Made by a program: the position numbers and the translations under genes. DNA of 7,079 bases from Oscillospiraceae bacterium (GTDB lineage Bacteria > Bacillota > Clostridia > Oscillospirales > Oscillospiraceae), in NCBI GenBank assembly GCA_031266955.1, contig JAISAA010000042.1, positions 1 to 7,079 on the forward strand. The letters are read 5' to 3'. Shown here piece after piece: positions 1-6,304 of the stretch. The number at the start of each line of letters is the position of its first letter. The first letter of the stretch is position 1. The notes under the pieces are model-generated. The model saw only the letters and a program-made list of their open reading frames with translations. It did no database searches and was not told the DNA's origin.

Positions 1-2
1 TG

Positions 3-272
3 ATAATTAAATCCGGAAGACTTTTTGATCCAATTTCTGTAATGGATTATTTATATAAAAAACGTTGGAAAGTAATTTTTATAGATAATAATTTTGATAA
101 AGAATCTGTTGGATATTCAAAAATAAAATTTTCTTTAGGTTTTGATACACTTGTTTGGGAAGGAGGAAAAACAAGGCCAATTAAAAAAGATGAAATAAAA
201 AAATACAAATGGATGGTAATCTATGCACCAGTGCAAGTAGAAGAATTAATACGAGAACATATAAACATTTAA
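3..272 (+). CDS. 3' end of an unrecognised AT-rich gene (partial)
   Basis: The frame is open from the left window edge to a TAA at 270-272. An internal ATG lies at 42, but codons 3-41 are also open and read like protein (IIKSGRLFDPISV), so this is more likely the C-terminal ~89 residues of a longer protein than a 76-residue gene. No convincing ribosome-binding site precedes the ATG. The product is rich in Lys, Ile, Asp and aromatic residues, with alternating hydrophobic strands (KVIFID, WMVIYAP), suggesting a soluble alpha/beta protein. I do not recognise the family. Base composition is very AT-rich, with codons mostly ending in A or T, unlike every other gene here. This suggests acquisition from a low-GC source. 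The gene ends about 30 bases before the sharp composition change at ~302. Confidence 0.6.
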   Translation: MIKSGRLFDPISVMDYLYKKRWKVIFIDNNFDKESVGYSKIKFSLGFDTLVWEGGKTRPIKKDEIKKYKWMVIYAPVQVEELIREHINI

Positions 273-358
273 AAAATCACTAAATTATATAAGTAAAAAA
301 AATGGTGTACGGCCCTACTGCACATAACGAAGGAGTCGAAAAACCAGAAAACTCGAGC

Positions 359-384
359 AAATCCCCCCTTCGGCGGGCGGATTT
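359..384. repeat. hairpin in the insertion-sequence end
   Basis: An inverted repeat pairs aaatcc at 359-364 with ggattt at 379-384. It continues inward with one C-C mismatch through three more C-G pairs, around a short ttcggc loop. No T-run directly follows on either strand, so it is not a typical intrinsic terminator. Confidence 0.5.
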
Positions 385-405
385 AGTCGAAAGATTTTTG
401 TTTTC

Positions 406-440
406 CGGGAGACCGGCGGGGAAACGCCACCGGTCTCCCG
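406..440. repeat. 11-bp perfect inverted repeat
   Basis: CGGGAGACCGG (406-416) and CCGGTCTCCCG (430-440) are perfect complements separated by 13 bases. The spacer can form a competing small stem (ggcg 415-418 with cgcc 425-428). Neither side is followed by a T-run in the direction of transcription, so a terminator role is unsupported. It lies downstream of the transposase remnant and probably belongs to the insertion-sequence end, where hairpins can protect the transposase from read-through expression. Confidence 0.55.
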
Positions 441-519
441 TTCCGGCGTCAGACGCGCCCGTTCCGACACTCGATCCGCCTTTTCAGCAGTCCAATCTTA
501 CCCGCTTCCCCGCGCCGTC

Positions 520-798
520 TCACGCCGCCGGGCATAGCTCCGCCATACGCGGAGCGCATTTCCCGATGTTATGCACAAGGCAGTAGAGCAGCCATTGCGC
601 GTTGACCTTGCGCTTCGTCCGCAATGTGAAGCGGTTCATCCCTTTGCAGTATTCCATATTGGCGAAGCACGGCTCTATGATTCCCATACGGTGCGAGTAG
701 AGTTCTTTTCCCTCCGGCGAGTCTATGCGCCTCCGCATTTGCTCTGACAGCCACTCGTCGTTTTCTTCCGTCAGATACAGCGTCCTGTGCGGACTCTT
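520..798 (-). pseudogene. IS1182-type transposase, C-terminal remnant
   Basis: The reverse strand encodes about 92 residues ending in TGA at 522-520. They match the conserved end of IS1182-family DDE transposases as I know them: HRTLYLTEEND, then the Y..R....E..F segment (YSHRMGIIEPCF) where such enzymes place the third acidic catalytic residue, then GMNRFTLRTK and QWLLYCLVHNIGK. Family members are roughly 450-550 residues, so only the last fifth remains and it cannot be functional. The frame stays open upstream to a TAG at 924-922, but the residues upstream of about 798 no longer resemble a transposase; they come from a palindromic GC-rich block. An ATG at 738 is internal to the conserved region and is not a true start. 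Family assignment is from remembered motifs. Confidence 0.8.
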
Positions 799-803
799 TC
801 CAC

Positions 804-914
804 GGCTTACGCAAAAGCCTGACAGAGCGATTGGCGGAGCTCCTAAGAACGGCCTGAGCCGCCGCGCCGCATCCGGAAGCTTTCCTCGTCTACGCTTCGT
901 CAGGCTTCCGGATG
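804..914. repeat. palindromic GC-rich block joined to the transposase remnant
   Basis: This block carries several inverted repeats. CATCCGGAAGC (870-880) pairs perfectly with GCTTCCGGATG (904-914). AAGCCTGACAGAGCG (815-829) pairs with 893-907 at 13 of 15 positions. GGCTT (804-808) pairs with AAGCC (815-819). CGGC (850-853) pairs with GCCG (858-861) around a four-base loop, and GGAGCTCC at 836-843 is a palindrome. Some arms overlap, so the structures compete. It contains no plausible gene and sits exactly where transposase homology stops. It resembles a mobile or dispersed intergenic repeat, although copy number cannot be judged from one window. Confidence 0.5.
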
Positions 915-1002
915 TAAAAAACTATGCCGGGGGGCTTCCTCCCTCTTATGGGTCACATCATTTACAAACGCAGACAGGGCGAAAAAATTTTTAATTTTCC
1001 TA

Positions 1003-1031
1003 TTGACATTCAAAATAATCTCTGCTATATT
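1003..1031 (+). promoter_or_regulatory. consensus vegetative promoter of the GntR-ABC operon
   Basis: A perfect -35 box TTGACA (1003-1008) and a -10 box TATATT (1026-1031) are separated by an ideal 17 bases. The surroundings are AT-rich, in contrast to the GC-rich flanks. Transcription should start near 1037-1040, about 50 bases before the first gene. This promoter would be strong unless repressed, which fits an autoregulated operon. Confidence 0.85.
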
Positions 1032-1046
1032 AGTTAATGAGCCAAG

Positions 1047-1064
1047 GCGTTAACCATTTAACGC
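1047..1064. promoter_or_regulatory. candidate operator for the GntR/YtrA-type repressor
   Basis: A perfect 7-bp inverted repeat, GCGTTAA-ccat-TTAACGC, lies just downstream of the predicted transcription start and before the ribosome-binding site. Dimeric GntR-family regulators bind such short dyads and commonly repress their own operon. A looser AT-rich half-dyad (ttagttaa, 1030-1037) overlaps the end of the -10 box and could be an additional or alternative site. The assignment is inferred from position and symmetry. Confidence 0.55.
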
Positions 1065-1086
1065 AGCAATAAGTGAGGTGAATAGC

Positions 1087-1446
1087 TTGAACGAGAGCCA
1101 ACCGGTTTTTATGCAGATCATGGAGAGGATCGAGAGCGACATCATTACGGGCGCATACGAGACCGGCGACCTGATCATCTCCACCACGCAGATCTCCAAG
1201 GTGTACTCAGTCAACCCCGCGACCGCCGTGAAGGCGGTCGGCAAGCTGACGGACGCCGGCATTCTGTACAAGGACAGGGGGATAGGTATGCGCGTCGCGG
1301 AGGGGGCGAAAGAGAAGATCACCGAGCGGCGCCGGGCGGTCTTCCTGAATCAAACTGTTGACGCGCTGTTGGGAGAAGCTGAAACGCTCAGCATTTCCGT
1401 TGAGGAAATGGTATCCATCATTCGAGAGAGGGGCAAATTCAGATGA
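1087..1446 (+). CDS. GntR-family (YtrA-type) transcriptional regulator
   Basis: This is a 119-residue winged helix-turn-helix repressor. Residues ~5-70 form the GntR DNA-binding domain, including the family-typical NPATAVKAVGKLTDAGIL (43-60) followed by the wing KDRGIGMRV. The C-terminal ~45 residues are a short helical dimerisation segment without a large ligand domain, as in the YtrA subgroup. I chose the TTG at 1087 because AAGTGAGGTG (1071-1080) is a strong ribosome-binding site six bases upstream. The GTG at 1078 lies inside that site and would add only three residues. It is first in a three-gene operon, and its TGA overlaps the ATPase start (ATGA). It probably represses its own operon until a membrane- or envelope-related signal appears; in Bacillus, YtrA controls an ABC transporter induced by some cell-wall antibiotics. 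The inducer here cannot be read from sequence. Confidence 0.9.
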   Translation: MNESQPVFMQIMERIESDIITGAYETGDLIISTTQISKVYSVNPATAVKAVGKLTDAGILYKDRGIGMRVAEGAKEKITERRRAVFLNQTVDALLGEAETLSISVEEMVSIIRERGKFR

Positions 1447-2288
1447 TTGAATTTGACAACGTAACCAAGCGGTACGGCAAGACGACCGCGATCGACAGTA
1501 TCGGCCTTCGCATCCCGGAGCGCGGGATATATTGCCTGCTCGGCAGAAACGGAGCAGGGAAAACGACGTTTATGAAGCTGCTGGCGGGCCATATCGCCGC
1601 GACGGACGGCACTATCACGGCGGAGGGCAAGCGCGTGTCGCCGTCGCGTATGCCGGAGTGCGTAAATTACATCGAAAGCGGCTCAGTGCAGTTCAACATG
1701 AGGGTGTCAGACCTGATATACACCGCCGCCGAGCTGCAAGACGGCTTCGACCGCGGCTTCGCGCTGGAAATGGCGGCGCGCTTTGAACTGAACCCGCGAA
1801 AGAGGTATAAGCAGTTGTCCTTCGGAATGAAAACAATGCTGACGACGATCATCACATTGGCGAACAACACGAGGGTCATTCTGCTCGACGAGCCCACGCT
1901 CGGCTTCGACGCGATCATGCGCGACCAGTTCAACACGCTGCTGCTGGAGAGCTACCACGCGCACCCGCGGGTGATCATTGTGTCCACCCACCTGATCGAC
2001 GAGATCGCAAAGGCGGCGGAGCGCCTGATCATCATCAACAACGGCAGTGTCCTGCTGGAGGCGGGTATCGACGAGGTAGACGAGAAGGCCTACACGCTGT
2101 CCGGCCGCGCGAAAACTGTTCTGCCCCTGCTGGACGGGCTCAACTGCATAGGCAAGACCGTGGCGGGCAGCGTAATGGCGGCGCACATCTACGACGAACG
2201 GATCGCGCCGCCGGAGGGCGTGTCGCTCGACCGTTTGAGCCTGCAAGACTTCTTTATCAATATTGTGGGAGGGAAAGGCAATGAATAA
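1443..2288 (+). CDS. ABC transporter ATP-binding protein
   Basis: The 281-residue nucleotide-binding subunit would sit on the cytoplasmic face of the membrane and power export. Visible motifs are Walker A GRNGAGKTT (34-42), a relaxed signature LSFGM (125-129) in place of LSGGQ, Walker B VILLDEP (145-151) with catalytic E150, D-loop LGFD (153-156) and switch histidine H183 in STHLIDE. The Q-loop glutamine appears to be replaced, with E78 as the nearest candidate, as is common in the BcrA/YtrB-like exporter group. The last ~75 residues form an accessory C-terminal region. An AGAGGGG ribosome-binding site (1427-1433) precedes the ATG, which overlaps the regulator's stop codon, so translation is probably coupled. 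The product should pair with the membrane protein encoded directly downstream. The substrate is unknown; peptide or antibiotic export, or envelope homeostasis, would be typical for the family. Confidence 0.92.
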   Translation: MIEFDNVTKRYGKTTAIDSIGLRIPERGIYCLLGRNGAGKTTFMKLLAGHIAATDGTITAEGKRVSPSRMPECVNYIESGSVQFNMRVSDLIYTAAELQDGFDRGFALEMAARFELNPRKRYKQLSFGMKTMLTTIITLANNTRVILLDEPTLGFDAIMRDQFNTLLLESYHAHPRVIIVSTHLIDEIAKAAERLIIINNGSVLLEAGIDEVDEKAYTLSGRAKTVLPLLDGLNCIGKTVAGSVMAAHIYDERIAPPEGVSLDRLSLQDFFINIVGGKGNE

Positions 2289-2985
2289 GCGCGTTTGGGC
2301 GATAGCGAAATTGAATTTGAAAAATATCAAAACCGCCTATTTTGTCACCGGGCTGCTCTTGGTTACGATGATCGTGCAAATCGTCATAGACGTTGTACTG
2401 GCGATGAAAGGCCATTATTTAGGCGATAATTCCGGTATAAGCATCGGCTGGTTTTTTTGGGTGGCAGTCGCGCTGGCGGCTGTACTGATACCGGCAAGGA
2501 ATTTCAAGCGCGTCGCCAATCTCGGCGGCAAGCGCGACGGCTTTCGCCGGGGCGGCTTTACGGTCTACGCGGTGCTGTCGGGAGCGACGGCGCTTGCTTC
2601 CACTGTCGTGTACTACGCCTTGGACCGCACGATGTTTCAGAGCGGCAAATACGGATATATGCTCTCCGCCCCGGACGTTTTCGGCTGGGCGTCGTACGGC
2701 GCGATCGCGGTGTTTTTTCAGCAATTCGCGTTTCTGCTGCTGTTTGCGATGTTCGTACACACGCTGACCTCCATACAGGACAAATGGTACGGCTGGGCGG
2801 CGGACATCGCGATTGTCGCAATTATCTCCGTGTTCACGCCCATCGCGCCGCTGCGTGCGGTCTTAGCGGCGTTCTTCCGGACGATCCTGTTCTCATCCCC
2901 GCCGCTGCAAATCGGCGTTTGCCTGATACTCACGGCCGCGCTTTACGCGCTGAATAAGCTGATTTACGCGCGAAAGGCGATTTGA
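2281..2985 (+). CDS. ABC transporter membrane subunit (six-helix hypothetical)
   Basis: This 234-residue integral membrane protein has about six hydrophobic segments, at residues ~19-41, 53-71, 93-113, 136-160, 172-196 and 209-225. There is no signal peptide; the N-terminus is short, basic and cytoplasmic. I chose the ATG at 2281 because GGGAGGG (2267-2273) lies seven bases upstream. A TTG at 2263 would place that site inside the gene. The gene overlaps the ATPase end by eight bases, indicating translational coupling. Sequence conservation in this group is low, so identification as the permease partner rests on topology and operon position. One six-helix subunit would have to dimerise to form the channel. 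The TGA at 2983-2985 is followed by a strong terminator, so this is the last gene of the operon. Confidence 0.85.
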   Translation: MNKRVWAIAKLNLKNIKTAYFVTGLLLVTMIVQIVIDVVLAMKGHYLGDNSGISIGWFFWVAVALAAVLIPARNFKRVANLGGKRDGFRRGGFTVYAVLSGATALASTVVYYALDRTMFQSGKYGYMLSAPDVFGWASYGAIAVFFQQFAFLLLFAMFVHTLTSIQDKWYGWAADIAIVAIISVFTPIAPLRAVLAAFFRTILFSSPPLQIGVCLILTAALYALNKLIYARKAI

Positions 2986-3003
2986 CCGTTAGACCGCGTA
3001 CAC

Positions 3004-3053
3004 GAAAAAAATTACAGGCAGGGGAACACGATTTTTCCCCTGCCTGTTTTATT
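3004..3053. terminator. bidirectional intrinsic terminator between convergent genes
   Basis: A perfect 13-bp stem, ACAGGCAGGGGAA (3014-3026) with TTCCCCTGCCTGT (3035-3047), encloses an eight-base loop. On the + strand it is followed by TTTTATT (3047-3053). On the - strand it is followed by AATTTTTTT (3012-3004). It can therefore stop both the exporter operon arriving from the left and the hypothetical gene arriving from the right. Confidence 0.92.
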
Positions 3054-3075
3054 GCCGCGCGGCTGCGCACCGCCG

Positions 3076-3843
3076 TCAATTGTATTTTCCGCGCGCCTCT
3101 CTGTAGCCCTCGGGGGATTCGAGCGTATCGGGCGGGAAAAACTCGTCTATCGGGAAATGTATCCTGGAAAACAGGCTGCACGCGTCGTCGTCGCCCGCGC
3201 CGAGGCATTCTTTATCCGGCACGAAATAGTCGTAGCTCGGGATCAGGAGCTGCGTGTCGCGCTCTAATCTCACGATCGAGAACTGCCCGAGCGTGACGTA
3301 GACGCGGCGGCTCGTGCTGTCGAACACGAGCGCGCTATCAAAGCTCGCGGAAATCTTGCTCGGTATCTCGGATATGCCGAATTCGCTGCGGCTATCCGGC
3401 GTGTCGATGAGTTTCATCGACAAAACGATCGGGTCTACCGCCTCGACGACGGCAGTCGGGAGATTGGACCCCTCGGGCGCCCCGGCATCGCTCCCGCCGA
3501 GCACCGTGTCCGACGTGAATATTTTGGCGGAGCCCTCGCTGCCGAACAAAATCACGCGCTTGTCGAAGACGGCGAGACCGGATATCTCGGAGGGCTGGCC
3601 GACGAGCGTGAACGCCTCTCCGCGTATCTGGTAGAAATACCGTATATCGACGGAATAATAGCCCCTGTTGAATGTGACCTCCTCCACGTCGATGTCGGCG
3701 TACAGCAGCCGGGCGCTGCGGGCGCGGACCGATACGGCGCTTTCCGCCGCGAGCTGCGAATCCGCCGTGAGGTACAATCGCAGATCCTCCACGCAATCTT
3801 TATCTAAAGACTGCTCACCTTTGAGGATTTTGCGCGCGGAAAG
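3076..3843 (-). pseudogene. conserved Clostridia-type hypothetical protein, 5' end missing
   Basis: On the reverse strand the frame is open from just after a TGA at 3846-3844 to a TGA at 3078-3076, about 255 residues. Read as protein it is well-formed and soluble, with beta-rich segments (GYYSVDIRYFYQIRGE, GLAVFDKRVILFGSEGSAK, LYVTLGQF-like stretches, RLERDTQLLIPSYDY) and an acidic end containing FPIDEFFPPD. I recall a Clostridia family of unknown function with this pattern. There is no signal peptide or membrane segment. The only start codon near the front is GTG at 3792, which lacks a good ribosome-binding site. Upstream of it the frame continues with family-like residues (ILKGEQSLDKDCVEDL) into the 3' end of the recombinase gene, 29 bases of overlap. 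The true start is probably missing because the recombinase element inserted here. A shortened protein from GTG 3792 (238 residues) could still be made. No catalytic motif was recognised. Confidence 0.65.
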
Positions 3844-3860
3844 TCAGCGTCAGGGAAAAG
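3800..3860. other. putative attachment-site junction (attL/attR) of the recombinase element
   Basis: The recombinase stop codon (3817-3815) lies inside the upstream extension of the truncated hypothetical gene, whose frame is open to 3843. Large serine recombinase genes often sit immediately beside the site where their element joined the chromosome. The crossover therefore probably lies within this interval. The exact core dinucleotide cannot be fixed without the other end of the element or an empty site. Confidence 0.45.
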
Positions 3861-5335
3861 TCGTGCGGTTTGGTCTTTTTATGCTTGGTGTACTCCACTT
3901 TTTCGAGGATGGTTTTCAGCAGCGCATTGCGGCCGGCGGCGTCGGCGGTGTGGTATATCGCCAGCGCGTTTTGTATTTTGTCGCGCAGCGCCGCTTTTTC
4001 CTCGGTGCTGTGCCGCGCGAGCTCGGCGGCGGCGGTCGCCTCCTGACGCTCTAACTCCGCGAGCTTCGTTGTCACGGCGTCCATGCGCTCGCGGTACTCG
4101 GCGACGTCGTACACGCCCTGCTCCAGAAGCGAGTATATTTTTTCTTTTTGCGCCGCCGTCTGCGCGGCGGAACGGCGAATTAGGGCGAGCGTTTCCTCCG
4201 CGCGGGTGAGCTCGGCGCCGGCGTCTTGCGTTTCAAGCTCTACCGTCAGCTCTGTAAGCCGGTCGCGGATTTGGGCGAGCAGCGCGGTTTCGACGTATTC
4301 CATTTTCGCGCCGGCGCTGCATCCGGTCGTGTTGCACAGAAGATAGGGCTCGCTTTTGTGCGCGCCCATGCGCTGCATATTCTGCCCGCAGACGGAGCAT
4401 TTGACGAGGCCCGCCAGCGGGCTTTTTACCGTGCCGTTGTTGCTGGGCGGGATGTATCGCCCGCGGCGGAGCTCCTGCGCGCGCTCGAACTGCTCCGGCG
4501 GGATTATCGCCTCGTGCAGGCCGTCGTATACGCGCCACTCGCTTTCAGGCAGATATTTTGTCTTATGCTTGGGGCTCTCCGCGCCGGGCCTGATGTGGCG
4601 CTTTTTGTACCATATGATTTGGCCGCGGAACGTCGGATTTTTGAGGATATGGCGGACGCTGTTTCGGTTCCAGCGCTCGGAGCGGCGCGGGACGGAGCCG
4701 AGGGCGTTGAGCTGCCGCGCGATGAGCTCCGCGCCGGCGCCGTCGCAGTACAGGTCAAATATCATACGCACAAAGCGCGCTTCGGACTCGACGATTTCGA
4801 GCGACGGCTTTTTGTCTATCGTTGTTTTGCGGTAGCCGTAGGGGGCGTTTGCGATGTAGCCGCCGCCGGCTATCGTCTGATCCAAGCCGCGGCGAAGGCG
4901 CTTGCTGATGAGCTTGTACTCCTGGCGCGACATGAACGCCTGAAACTCCGTCAAAACCTCGTCTATGTCGAGGTCTAAATCGTAAGTCTTTTCCGGGGTG
5001 ATTATTTTTGTGCCGGAGGCCTTGAAAGCCTCGAGTATAATTCCCTGCTCGCGCATATTGCCGCGGCCGAGGCGGTCTATTGCCATACAGAGCACGGCGT
5101 CATACTTGCCTTGTTCCACGGCTTCGAGCAGGCGCAGCATTTCCGGGCGGCGGTACAGGCTCTCGCCGCTGACGACCTCCTCGAAAATGTCGGTGATGAC
5201 TACTCGCGTTTTATCCGCGAGATCGAGGAGGATTTCGCGGTGGCGCGAGAGCGTGTCGTGCTCGCCGTCGCGCTCCGGGTCTTCGCGGGAGCGGCGGAGG
5301 TATAGGGCGGCGGTCAGGGGGGCGGGGGTTTTCAT
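3815..5335 (-). CDS. large serine recombinase (site-specific integrase)
   Basis: This 506-residue DNA recombinase integrates and excises mobile elements through a covalent serine-DNA intermediate. The resolvase domain spans ~8-150, with nucleophile S16 in YLRRSRED and the conserved DRLGRG (87-92) supplying arginines R88 and R91. The recombinase domain spans ~157-290 (GGGYIANAPYGYR; NRNSVRHILKNPTFRG). A zinc ribbon follows with C313, C316, C334 and C339, then a coiled coil at ~345-450 rich in Ala, Glu and Arg. All hallmark parts are present and the length is normal, so it is probably active. The ATG has a GGAGG site seven bases upstream. It lies downstream of dinD on the same strand. Its last codons (FRAQNPQR) overlap the frame of the neighbouring truncated gene, so its 3' end may be built from target DNA. 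No separate recombination directionality factor was identified. Confidence 0.95.
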   Translation of the reverse strand: MKTPAPLTAALYLRRSREDPERDGEHDTLSRHREILLDLADKTRVVITDIFEEVVSGESLYRRPEMLRLLEAVEQGKYDAVLCMAIDRLGRGNMREQGIILEAFKASGTKIITPEKTYDLDLDIDEVLTEFQAFMSRQEYKLISKRLRRGLDQTIAGGGYIANAPYGYRKTTIDKKPSLEIVESEARFVRMIFDLYCDGAGAELIARQLNALGSVPRRSERWNRNSVRHILKNPTFRGQIIWYKKRHIRPGAESPKHKTKYLPESEWRVYDGLHEAIIPPEQFERAQELRRGRYIPPSNNGTVKSPLAGLVKCSVCGQNMQRMGAHKSEPYLLCNTTGCSAGAKMEYVETALLAQIRDRLTELTVELETQDAGAELTRAEETLALIRRSAAQTAAQKEKIYSLLEQGVYDVAEYRERMDAVTTKLAELERQEATAAAELARHSTEEKAALRDKIQNALAIYHTADAAGRNALLKTILEKVEYTKHKKTKPHDFSLTLTFRAQNPQR

Positions 5336-5397
5336 ACGAGTGCCTCCGAAAATTTTTGTCTGCGGTGCATATCTATGAGGGTGGCGCGGGGCGGGGG

Positions 5398-6255
5398 CTA
5401 TTTACTATCCTGACGTCCGGAGAGGTTCCCCGCTCCGCCGGCGAGCTTCTTTTCCTCCGTTTTCAGGCGGCGCTCTATTTTCTTGATATCCTCTGCCGGC
5501 GGTAATTCTTCAGGTCGGATGCCGCGGTCTCCGAGCATCTTTCTGACGCTTTTGTTATTCTGAACGTGTTCTGAGGTGATCGGATTTTCTCCGTGCAGGT
5601 CTTTTTCTTCAACGCGGAGATTCGTCATTTCCGTCGCGAGGTTTTTTGCGGCAATTGTGACGGGCGGCAGACGGTCGGCGAGCGCGCCGCTTTTTATGCC
5701 GTAGCTGTCTTTCATGTTTGCGGTCGTTTTCCCTCCGAAAAGGGCTTGATCTCCCTTTGAACGTATTCGGGCGAATCCGGCGTCATCAACGCCTCGCTCG
5801 TAAATATTCTGTGACAGGCGCTTTTCTGATGTGCGCAGTTGATCGCGTAGCTGTAAGCGGTTAATGACTTCAAGACGTTCCTCAATCAATTCTTGCTTGC
5901 GCGTCTGCAACGCGAAATAGCTTTGCGCAAATGCGATTTCTTCTTTTCGAGGGTCTCCGTTTTGCGCAATTAAATAACAGGCATAGCGCGTCAGCATAAA
6001 ATCAGAGATTTCACGTTGACCACCCTTTCCATGCTCTATCAATTTCGTGAGGCCGCGAAATTGATGTGAAACCGCATAACCCGCGGATTCACAGGATACC
6101 ATTGCCCTTTTTATTGCAATGTCGAAATTTTCCCATCGGACATAGCCGAGAAGGGATTGAAGCTCCCGCGCAAGCCAGAATTCAACGCCGTCTTCTGTTT
6201 TATGGGCTATCTCGTCAAAGGTGTTTTTTAGTTTTGTTACGATTTCTTTTTTCAT
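5398..6255 (-). CDS. dinD: DinD-like DNA-damage-inducible protein
   Basis: The 285-residue protein is close in length to E. coli DinD (about 274). The N-terminal part resembles a Bro-N-like domain: FWLARELQ (26-33), LGY (36-38), W41, then the most diagnostic block RYACYLIAQNGDPRKE (90-105) with AQSYFALQTR just after. The second half is charged and helical and contains an FGGKTTANMK segment typical of the family. E. coli DinD is SOS-induced and inhibits RecA-mediated strand exchange; whether this homologue does so is inferred. It has its own promoter (6276-6304) and an AAAGGAG ribosome-binding site before the ATG. It sits 62 bases upstream of the recombinase on the same strand, and no terminator is evident between them, so the two may be co-transcribed. 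On mobile elements such proteins may modulate the host damage response or act like phage antirepressors. Confidence 0.88.
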   Translation of the reverse strand: MKKEIVTKLKNTFDEIAHKTEDGVEFWLARELQSLLGYVRWENFDIAIKRAMVSCESAGYAVSHQFRGLTKLIEHGKGGQREISDFMLTRYACYLIAQNGDPRKEEIAFAQSYFALQTRKQELIEERLEVINRLQLRDQLRTSEKRLSQNIYERGVDDAGFARIRSKGDQALFGGKTTANMKDSYGIKSGALADRLPPVTIAAKNLATEMTNLRVEEKDLHGENPITSEHVQNNKSVRKMLGDRGIRPEELPPAEDIKKIERRLKTEEKKLAGGAGNLSGRQDSK

Positions 6256-6275
6256 GGCGTGGGCTCCTTTTCTTT

Positions 6276-6304
6276 ATTATACGCCCTTTTGGGCGGGGTA
6301 TCAA
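6276..6304 (-). promoter_or_regulatory. dinD promoter with a palindrome in its spacer
   Basis: On the reverse strand, TTGATA (6304-6299) and a perfect TATAAT (6281-6276) are separated by 17 bases, about 20 bases upstream of the dinD start. The spacer contains the perfect dyad CGCCC-AAAA-GGGCG (6295-6282), placed where a repressor would block RNA polymerase. It does not resemble the Gram-positive LexA box (CGAAC-N4-GTTCG), so the regulator is unknown. The -35 box overlaps the stop codon of the upstream proline-rich remnant. Confidence 0.75.

Larger units (their letters stand above)
303..519. mobile_element. presumed non-coding end of an IS1182-like element
   Basis: This stretch lies between the AT-rich gene and the transposase stop codon and contains no gene I can support. 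Composition changes abruptly at about 302, from an A-run to GC-rich sequence beginning ggtgtacggccctac, which is the likeliest outer boundary of the insertion sequence. Two hairpins lie inside (359-384 and 406-440). I could not find an inverted copy of the boundary sequence elsewhere in the window, so the terminal inverted repeat is unproven and the opposite end appears lost. Confidence 0.35.

Noticed and set aside
300..340. Integron attC site after the AT-rich gene
   Set aside because: The expected GTTRRRY / RYYYAAC core pair is not present, and the flanking structure fits an insertion-sequence end better.
406..440. Hairpin considered as an intrinsic terminator for the transposase
   Set aside because: The stem is strong but no T-run follows it on the transcribed strand.
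302..586. Plus-strand open frame of 94 residues over the insertion-sequence end
   Set aside because: It covers hairpins and the antisense of the transposase end, has no ribosome-binding site, and its composition follows the GC-rich repeats rather than a protein.
725..994. Plus-strand open frame of 89 residues
   Set aside because: It is antisense to the transposase remnant and palindromic block and resembles no protein.
1707..2330. Minus-strand open frame of 207 residues
   Set aside because: It is antisense to the ABC ATPase, whose motifs are complete; the antisense product is rich in Arg, Gln and Val with no recognisable domain.
4226..4978. Plus-strand open frame of 250 residues
   Set aside because: It lies antisense within the recombinase gene; long antisense frames are expected in GC-rich genes, and it shows no motif or start signal.
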